Origin: Enoplosus armatus
Lineage: Eukaryota; Chordata; Actinopteri; Centrarchiformes; Enoplosidae
Length of the DNA: 64,000 bases
Reading direction: 5' to 3'
Assembly (NCBI RefSeq): GCF_043641665.1
Contig: NC_092201.1
Location: forward strand, 3,204,501-3,268,500
A program made the position numbers and the translations under genes. Positions 55,695 to 64,000 of this stretch are shown piece after piece (within the stretch, counting starts at the first letter, position 1; each line of letters begins with the position of its first letter). A model generated the notes under the pieces. That model made no database searches and was not told where the DNA came from. It was given only the letters and a program-made list of their open reading frames with translations.

Positions 55695-56280
55695 CGTGCT
55701 ATTCCACGTCATTTGCGGAGAAAACCTCTCGACTCAAATTCGGCCACATCAAAAACCCCCCAAAAACTGAACAGCTGTTAGCTTGAAACGAACTCCAAAC
55801 AAGCCTCCGTGTGTTTGTGCTCGCATTAGTCGATGTTTGCTCAGTATGGGATGATTTCCTCTTTGAAATCCTCTCTCCGGCGTCCCAATCCTGCTTCCTC
55901 TTCTCCCGTCAGACACACTCGCTTTACTCCACCGGCATGGCCCCAGACTCATTTAAAGGTTTCCATTTTTTTAAAAGAAAACGTAACTGTCAGTTGTTCC
56001 AGAAAAAGGAGGTCCAATAACTTTTAATAACTCGCCAATTTCGAAAGAGATAACGAAAAAAAAAACCCACGTAAAACTCCGGTTACACGACGCCGATCCC
56101 GTTACACTGTTGAATGTATGCTTCAACTTCTCTGTGTGACCGTGACAGCCAGACTACAGTAAGGCCCCGCCCACTACGAGCTACAACTGCAGCCAACCAA
56201 TCAGCTGTATGACAGTTAGCGAAGACACGCCCAATACAACTCGACAGCCAATCAGCGCCTTGATGGGCAGTTTGAGTGGA
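55695..56280 (-). promoter_or_regulatory. rassf3 promoter and 5' UTR region
   Basis: Moderately CpG-rich sequence upstream of the rassf3 ATG (CpGs clustered at 55860-56110), with two plus-strand AACCAATCAGC/AGCCAATCAGCG CCAAT boxes about 50 bases apart (near 56198 and 56249). No TATA box in a suitable place. The transcription start is unknown. Confidence 0.5.
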
Positions 56281-58734
56281 GTGGAAGATGGCTTATGTTG
56301 CAGATGATACAGAACTATGAAATAATGGGGATTGGCACGGAAAATTGAAAGAAAAAATAAATATATTTAAAAAAAAATTGTATATCTGTCAACATGTATA
56401 TTTATTTTGCTTTTTTTGCCTTGCTTCTGTTCCTTTTCTTTTTTTCTGTCTCTGTCGTATATATGTTAATATTTTGTGTCTGATTTCTTTACCTTAATTG
56501 TTGTTCTCTTTCCTCTTCCTTAAAGTGCAAACTCTTTGTATTTGTTAATAAACTGATAAAAAGCTGAGGGGGGGAAAAATAAAGGGGATGTGTGTTTTAT
56601 TATGCAAATCCAAAATAGCTCAGCATTAACTTGTGTAATAATATTTTTTACATCAGTAATTTTCCTCCTTGTCAGTAATCTTTCAAGTAAAGGACTTCTA
56701 CTCAAGCATATTGTATTGTTTTATTGAGACTTACTCAATAGTAGAATATAAACTGGGTCACTTTCCAGTTTGTAAATATGGCTAGTTCTTTCAGTGAGTG
56801 CTCCCTTCTTTTGTTTTGTCTTATAAACAGCATTAACAGACACAATACCAAATGAAAACAGACCAGACACATGAAAAAACCTTTGGCAAAATAATCCCAA
56901 CACAGTCCATTTCAACAGTATAACAGTCTTCGTCAGCAGATGTTGTTTGCTCAGTTATCATGGAGATAGATTGAGATCAATCCATGGTTGTTGGCATGTC
57001 AACAAATCCATCTTAATGACAACTGAGCTAATAAAGATTGTGTGATACAACTGAAAGCTCCAACGTCCACTGGCTAGCACAGTAAGTGGGCCTGAGTCGA
57101 GAAAGTGAATAAATAAATTATTTCTCATAAAAACATAACTCTCAATGATATAATAATACCAGATTTATCCTTTAACAATCTACAAAAGAGTGCTGTATCT
57201 CAGCATGTTTCCGTTAATGCTGAAACAGTGCAGATTTAAGCTTGCAGTTTTTCCCCTCAGCACTTCCTGCTGACATCTGAAGTGCCCAGAGGCAAAAGGA
57301 GAGCTGCTTTCTTTCTCCTCACCGGTGGAGGCGTGCCACCTCAGACCTCAGTAAATTCAAAACAAAGCTTGAAAAACACACCACAGACAAGAATAAAGTT
57401 ACCCGCATTCCTAAAATAAAAGGTCAAAGGTCAGTTACAGAGCAGCAGCCCTCAGCAGCTCAAAAATATCTGCTCTAATTAATACCCTGAAACACACAGA
57501 GATATTTTGAAGGTGCAACAGCAAGTAAAATGTAGTGTCTTACCTCCGTCAACAGGCAGCAAACTAACGCTAGCTTTCTAAGCTTTTTCCTCTGCAACAT
57601 GCTTTTTCTGCCCCTGCTTGCAACAAGTAAACTAAAAATACAGACACCAAAGGCATTTAACAGCCACTGCTGGACTGACGCATTTTGTGTGTGTGTATGT
57701 GTGTTTTTAATTGCTAAGGCCAATGTACGCACCCTTCTCATTGGGTGGAACATGTGCAGATGCCTTTTCAGACATTTTAACATTTCCAGAAGCTCTTAAA
57801 GCCGGTGGTTGGTGTGTGTCTCTGTGCTGGTGGGAGGTTATGTTTCATTGCATACATCTTTTTTAAAATTTTAACGGATTAGCAACCAAGAAGCCAATAA
57901 CTATACTACCAGCCATTTCTTTTTAATGAATACAATGTGACTTTTATTTCATTCTTTAACAGTCTTTACCTGCAGTGAATGTTTTAATGAGCACAGAGCT
58001 ACAGCGCCCCGGCTAGAAAAAAGGTTGTTTTTTTGTTCTTGCTTTTTGAATGTGATTACTCCGTGAAAATTAGCTGGACCCCCCCAAGGTGTTTGTTAAT
58101 GGTCAGTTTGCTTTGTCTCCAGTCTCTGTAAATGCTTCTAATTCACTAGATTAACCTGAAAAGAGGCCACAGGCAAGAAGAAGCTCGTATTCACAGGAGA
58201 CAGCTTCTATGTCCATTTCACCATCAGTCCAGTTTTCCTCTGCAAATAATACTGCAAGATCGAAACCAACAGACAGCAGAGTTGAAACAATATGATATTA
58301 TCTATATTAACAACTACAGTACTGTAAATACCAAGCCTATAAATCTCTTTATCTGAGATGTTTTCTGGGGTCATGCAAATGTTTGCTCTGGACAATGGGA
58401 GGCTCGGGACAAAATCAGCCAAACCCAAATGAGAAGTCTCAGTGTGTTGTGGTTTTACCATAAGGCATGGTTTTTGGTGCAGAGATGCAGTTAACCTTTT
58501 ACAGAAAGAGAAGACTAGGATTTTATAGCAAAACATACTCAGTAATAAAATGTATTATTGTGTTCGAGCAATGTGGGTTTTGAGGGTCGCCACCAATAGT
58601 TTTGGATTGAAGCTAGTGATACCGAATATTCAATATATTTCATTTCCCCCCAAATCTTACTCTTGTCAGGGTGGAGCAGGCAGGTTATAAAACAACACAA
58701 ACAACTCTTCTTAGGTTTAAGCCATGCTTCCTGC

Positions 58735-59100
58735 ATGGCTCTGTGGATGGCAGAAATATTCCAATAACTATTGGATGGATTGCCATGAAATGTTGCACAA
58801 ACGTTCATGGTTTCCAGAGGATGAAGCCTAATGACTTTAGTGATCCCTCGACTTTCATTCTACTCTCAAATACCTGTTGAACTAGTGACTTTCCCATCAG
58901 ACTCAGCTGTACTTTGTTTAGTGCTAATTAGCAAATGTTAGCGTGCTAACACACTAAACTAAGATGGTGAACACGGTAAACATTACACCTGTTAAACATT
59001 AGTGTGTTAGCTTTGTCATTGTTAGAATGTTAGCATGTTGACATTAGCATTAAGCTCCAGTACAGTTTCACAGAGCTGCTAGCATGGCTGCAGACTCATA
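58735..59100 (+). repeat. interspersed repeat, family B
   Basis: CCAATAACTATTGGATGGAT, GCCATGAAATGTTGCAC, CCAGAGGATGAAGCCTAATG, TTAGCGTGCTAACACACTAA, AGATGGTGAACACGG and CACAGAGCTGCTAGCATGGC; the best-preserved copy, recognised as a common teleost repeat. Confidence 0.75.
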
Positions 59101-60671
59101 TTATGATACGTAGTCTACATTTTAAAAAAGGCCTGTATCAGTGTGTTAAATCAGTCTAATCAGCCTAAAAATGAGGAACAGATTATTCAAAAGCATTTTA
59201 TTTATTTCATGCTTTTTAGTCTGCTAGCTGTTGTTCTTTTAGACATACAGCAGCTAAGTTTACAGTGATACACAGGAGCCTTTTCCTTTTTCAATGTGTT
59301 TCTAATGAGGTTTAACATGAGCGTCTCCAGATCTGCACCTACAGCGCCTGTATGCTGTCGTCATACAGCATACATAAGAAATAAAAAAACATGCTGAAAC
59401 CCTGTAGTACAGTATGTTCAGTAGAGCAGCAACCAGGCCAACTGCTGAGTTTATGTGGTCGTAAAATGGATCAGAGTTTTACTCATGTTTTCAGCGGGTG
59501 GTCTCTTATATCGCCCCTTCATGAGCCAACAACTGTAAGCTATTACTGAGCGCAGAGACAATTAAGAGTGTAAGTAGTGCACCTTCTGTTTTCAGCTACT
59601 TCCAGGACCTTATTATATGCAGGGTTAAAGATTTTAAACATTATATGTTCGTATAACAGCCCACCCAGCTGTGAACAAAAGGCCAGAAAACATCAGCAAA
59701 GCAGGTTCGGCTGCAGGGTGAAATCTACGGTACATCTGCACTAAATCAAGCCTAACCCACACACACATACACGCAGCAGTACCGGGGACGACCAGTGGAC
59801 AAGCTGGGAGATTTTTAGACAGACAGGCTCTAATTTAAAACCAGTGGGGTTAGAAAAGGGACCAAAAATAAATATGGCACATCTGGGGCAGCCAAACCAC
59901 CATCCTGTCCTTTAAAATACTGTGGGGATGCATCCAAAACACACACAGTACGCAGATAAGCAGACGTGCCACCATATTGTCCCTAAACTGTCCAGTGTGA
60001 TACAGAAGGATGGCAAACAGACATATACACTCTTAAAAAACCTTTAGTTGAACACATACACTGATGCTTTTTGTGTTTTTACACTTGTCTTTTTAACCAA
60101 ATTGGAATTTTATTTGTATCCTTTTAACCTTTTCTGCCTTATTTTTAGTTATTTTTAGCCAAATGGTGTCTGAAAGCTGGTGGAAAGTGTTGCTACCTTT
60201 GGACTGAAGCTGTCAAATATTAATAAACACGAGTATTTTGTGCTTATAATCAGCGATTTTTAAGTTTGTACACCATTAAGCCCGTACAAACTGTAAATGC
60301 CTTTGACACAGTGTTTAGTCTCTAACATTTGCAACATATTCATGCAAACATCAATCAAACTGCACCCAGTCGTTCATATCAAAAGGGAACAGCACTGATG
60401 ACACAAGCCGTGATCAATTATTTGGTTCAATTGGCAAACTGATTCATGTAATTCTGAACATTTCAGGGTTTGTAGACAGAGTTGTCAAACCTTTTATGAG
60501 CCCTAGTAACCTGACGTTTCCACTCAGGTGGATGATTCAGTGCCTGCTGATTACACACCTGCTGTATGTGACCAGGTAGGAGCGTGTGAAATCAACCCTG
60601 ACAAGGTTTCTCAAACACGTGGTATTTAACGCTCTCAGTCTCAATATTCCTTCACTAGACTGGGCCGAGAG

Positions 60672-60709
<38 letters not shown>
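60672..60709 (+). repeat. (CA)n microsatellite
   Basis: Thirty-eight bases; shorter arrays follow at 61649-61671 (GT) and 62096-62113 (CA). Confidence 0.95.
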
Positions 60710-60710
<1 letters not shown>

Positions 60711-61804
60711 GAGCTGTATGTGTGTGTGTTTGGTCACTGGTGTTAATCTGCTGTCCAGTCACTTTGGCCCGGAGCCAGTCTGGTTAAACATTACTGACAT
60801 TCTTGTGCAGGCACAGGTCGAAACTAACATGCAGACACTATACTGTAACTCCCCGGCTGTTAGCATGAAGGCACCAAGTGTCCAGCAGGAAGATTTGAAG
60901 ATTAAAACTTTCCCATGGCACCGAAATGCATACGATATTCTACAGCTTGGTTGTAGCCCATCAAAATTAGCATTAAAACACACATCAGTGCAGCAGCAAA
61001 TAGCTGTGCTGTCTAATGACAAGCACACATTTCCAGATAAATTAAAGGATTATGAAAAATGCGGCTTACCTCATAAAACCCCTCCAAAAAAAACATTGGG
61101 TAGCAACAACTAGCTAGCCAGAATTTTAGCTGGCAAAGCTTGAAGTGAGAAGCATGCTTTTGTCTACATCTGTCTAAAACGAAGGACCTTTTGTTTCAGA
61201 AATTTGACGGATCAATTTCTTTACAATTAATGAACAACTCTGCATATGTTAAAGTGACTGTGGCTAAGTTTGGCTTCAGGGGCTTGGGATAAGTTTTTGG
61301 TGTAGTGGGAGGGGGTGGGTAGATGAGTGTTGAGGGTGAGAAGTCACGCTGTGTGAGCAAAGGTGAAAGGTCAAACTTTAAGGAATGTGTCATATTTAGA
61401 AAACCAAGAAGGACAGAGGCAGAGAGAGGAGGGATGTTAACACCATGTCCCCTCAGGCTCCCATGACCTCACTCAGTGAACATGTGTCACTGAGAGAGGG
61501 ACAGAAACTAGAGATTTTACTGATGGATGTGTCGTTTGTGCACGTGAACAGGTGTGTGTTTGTAAGAGGGGTGTGTGTTTCTTTTTCTGCAGGTGTGTGT
61601 GTGTGTGTTCTATAATTTAAAGGCAGTAGGCGTAGAGATAGTGGTGGGTGTGTGTGTGTGTGTGTGTGTGTTTTAAAACAACTTTAAACGTGGGAACCAA
61701 CAGTGACTGTGTTTCCTTTGAGGAATGTAATTAGATTTTCTGGATGTGGTATTTTCCTAAAATCTGAATTAAAATGAAGGAAAGTGGCTTTACAACACAC
61801 AGCA

Positions 61805-61960
61805 AACAGATATGCTATATTATTATAGGTTAAGCTACTCAGCAGTATCATCACTAATTAAAATCCAATAATGTAATATAGATATTCTGAAACGGACCAT
61901 TCTGCATATTGAGTACTTTTACTTTGGTACTTTAAGTATATTTTAATGCTAAACACTGCA
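61805..61960 (-). mobile_element. nonautonomous hAT-like element fragment, family C (reverse)
   Basis: ATTCTGAAACGGACCATTCTG is, with two mismatches, the reverse complement of the 22.6-kb copy's CAGAATGGTTCATTTCAGAAT, followed by TTGAGTACTTTTACTTTGG and CTTTAAGTATATTTTAATGCT. Confidence 0.65.
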
Positions 61961-62771
61961 AAAAATACAAGTGACTGTCTGCTGCAGATGCTTAAAAGGC
62001 GCTCTGTTGCATCAGAGCCCTTTGAAGAAGTCTGGGAATACTCAGACCGACAATATACGGGAGAGAATAAAGCCAAAGCCTGAAGGTGTAAACATCACAC
62101 ACACACACACACATGCCTTGAAAGGCTAAGTAGAAGCACATTCACTGCTTCAAGATACAGAAAGAGGAAACAGTACAGTACTGTGTGACACCTGTGAGGA
62201 TGAGTGTGTGGTCTCCTTTGTTTTGGTGTTTCAGGTGTTAAATATCCCACCTGAACTCCACATTGCCTCAGGGACTCTGAAACTGATCCACAAATTGGGT
62301 GAAAGCAGTTTATTTTTGGATTTCAGATGCCGATAGGCATTATTTTGTGTGTATTTGTGCGTGAAAGTGTGTCCCTGCGTGCCGTGTTTCCCCCCTGGAG
62401 GCACAGTATTTCATCCTGACAGACAAAACACTGAGTGTCTCGTGATCAAAGAGTGGAGGAATGCCGTCAGAGGATCACTCGCAGCCTCGGTGTATCACAT
62501 AATCACAGACAGACAGCGAGAGGAGGTGATGCAGGCTTCAGTTCAAACGGCGCAGCCCCGCAGGTTACACTGCAGCTGGGGGAGCGCAAATACACGGCTA
62601 TTGATGGTTAATGTGGGAGTGGCGGGGAGGGTCGGACAGCATTTAGCCTCCTCGTTTAAGTTCAGGCTACATCTGCCATGGTACATTTCAGTACATACAT
62701 TTTACATTCTCCCACAAAAACAGCAAATACAGATGTTAAGAGAAAACACACGTCACACAAAGTTTAAAAGC

Positions 62772-63075
62772 AGTCAGTGGTGTACTCAGAAGTACTGCTT
62801 TACTTAAGTAAAAGTGCAGAAATACTAATAAAAGTCGTGCATTTAAAAATAGCAAAAGTGCCATGACATTTGATCCAGATATTCAAAGTCACCAGAGGAT
62901 GAGTCCTAAAACTAATGACATTCAAAACATCCTCAGATGTGTTTAGTGCTAATTAACACACTAAACTAACATGGTAAACATTATGCGTGTCTAGAATCTG
63001 CATGTTAGCATTATCATTGTGAGCATGTTAGCATTCAGCCCAGAGTTCAACCTCACAGAGTAGCAGGCGTGTTTG
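62772..63075 (+). repeat. composite of family C end and family B repeat
   Basis: 62772-62835 carries CAGTGGTGTACTCAGAAGTA and TTTACTTAAGTAAAAGTGCA, the family C terminus; 62870-63075 carries TCACCAGAGGATGAGTCC, TTTAGTGCTAATTAACACAC and GTTAGCATTCAGCCCAG, a family B copy. Confidence 0.65.
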
Positions 63076-63652
63076 TAGACCTTTGTTCTGTAACCTTTGC
63101 AGGTGCTATTTATTGATCACAATCATAAACGGTTTCATAAATAGTGAAATGAGCTATAGTAGCTAGCTATAAATAGGGACAGTGAGAAGGAAACTACACC
63201 GGTGTAGGCCTGTAAACTATATGACTCTGCTGATAAGATAGCTGAGAAAAACAATAAAGAGCTCATATCAAGAAAGGATGGATGTAAAAAAAAGGGAAGA
63301 TTATGATCCACCTGAATCCACCACGAACAGGGAGGTGAAGCAGGTTAAATTCAACTCACCTCAGTAAACTCACTGTTTTAGGCTGACATGAACACTTATA
63401 TCCAGCTCAAAGTGCACTTCATACTCTCAGACCGACAGGCGTTTTATGAGCGTGGGGTCATTTGGAGGAAATCGCCCTTTCAGGAAAAAATAATATTGTT
63501 TTTTTTGTTTTTTTCGCTGAATGCTGAATTGAATTACTTAAAATCTAACAGGATGAGGGGGAAGCAGCTGGCCTGGACTCACAGAGCTGAAATGAACTGT
63601 TTTTGCCACGTCAGCACAATAACAGAATCGTGGGAGATATAGAGTCACCAGC

Positions 63653-63655
<3 letters not shown>

Positions 63656-63694
<39 letters not shown>
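63656..63694 (+). repeat. (CA)n microsatellite
   Basis: Thirty-nine bases near the right edge. Confidence 0.95.
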
Positions 63695-63698
<4 letters not shown>

Positions 63699-64000
63699 TT
63701 AATTCAATTCAAACAGATTTATTGGCGTGATAAGATTTTCTTATCCTGCCAACACAAGCTCTCCCCCTCTCTCCTTCCTATACAGGCTTCATCTGCACTC
63801 AGTTTAAAATAATAATATTCAACAAATGTTTCATTTAAATAAATAAAAAATATAAAATCTAACATAACAGACATTTGAGCTCTTGGATCATTGTTTAACT
63901 TCAGTCGGAGGTCTGTGTTTTATTTTTGCTGACAGTGAAGTCGCTGCTCTGTTCAGGCTCTATGAATGTGTGTCATTTACAGTGAACTCTAATCCCGGTT

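Larger units (their letters stand above)
56281..64000. other. flank upstream of rassf3; no gene found
   Basis: Mostly AT-rich and repetitive. Open frames up to 175 codons (60586-61113) run through CA repeats and have no recognisable domain. A locally GC-richer island at 62440-62670 is noted as a finding. The next human gene beyond RASSF3 would be TBK1; no exon of it was recognised. Confidence 0.6.

Noticed and set aside
60586..61113. 175-codon plus-strand open frame upstream of rassf3
   Set aside because: It passes through a 38-base CA repeat read as Thr-His, has no recognisable domain and no splice or promoter support; a chance frame lengthened by the repeat.
1..64000. CRISPR-like arrays or a microbial defence island
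   Set aside because: All regular repeats are microsatellites or dispersed transposon relics; genes have introns and vertebrate homologs.

Overview
The window is from a vertebrate nuclear genome, most likely a ray-finned fish. It has multi-exon genes with GT-AG introns, dense (CA)n/(GT)n microsatellites, and several interspersed repeat families that I recognise as typical of teleosts. Nothing in it looks prokaryotic: there are no operons, CRISPR arrays or phage genes. Four protein-coding genes can be read exon by exon. No rRNA or tRNA gene was seen.

Layout. (1) 2531-3044, minus strand: first coding exon of tbc1d30, a Rab GTPase-activating protein; the rest of that gene lies off the left edge. 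(2) 4459-12312, plus strand: complete gns, lysosomal N-acetylglucosamine-6-sulfatase, 14 coding exons and 544 codons, followed by a probable 3' UTR of about 3 kb. tbc1d30 and gns are divergent and share a 1.4-kb promoter interval. (3) 16843-22053, minus strand: a complete APMAP-like gene (adipocyte plasma membrane-associated protein, strictosidine-synthase-like beta-propeller), convergent with gns, 383 codons; its start codon appears to be split by intron 1. (4) 28668-55694, minus strand: complete rassf3 (Ras-association plus SARAH scaffold), 6 coding exons and 246 codons, with a 20.8-kb first intron. From 55.7 to 64 kb there is the rassf3 promoter and then repeat-rich flank in which I find no convincing gene.

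Context. The order RASSF3-GNS-TBC1D30 and their relative orientations match the human 12q14 neighbourhood as I know it. The APMAP-like gene between gns and rassf3 is extra. The genes do not form a pathway: heparan and keratan sulfate breakdown (gns), Rab/cilium regulation (tbc1d30), Ras/Hippo-type scaffolding (rassf3) and a membrane-anchored beta-propeller are neighbours by conserved synteny.

I did not find a new multi-gene system. The items most worth checking are: an unassigned coding-looking exon on the plus strand inside rassf3 intron 1 (42487-42633), a short TA-flanked MITE with near-perfect 33-bp ends in rassf3 intron 5 (29166-29393), CA repeats placed directly at several splice donors in three genes, and the split start codon of the APMAP-like gene.
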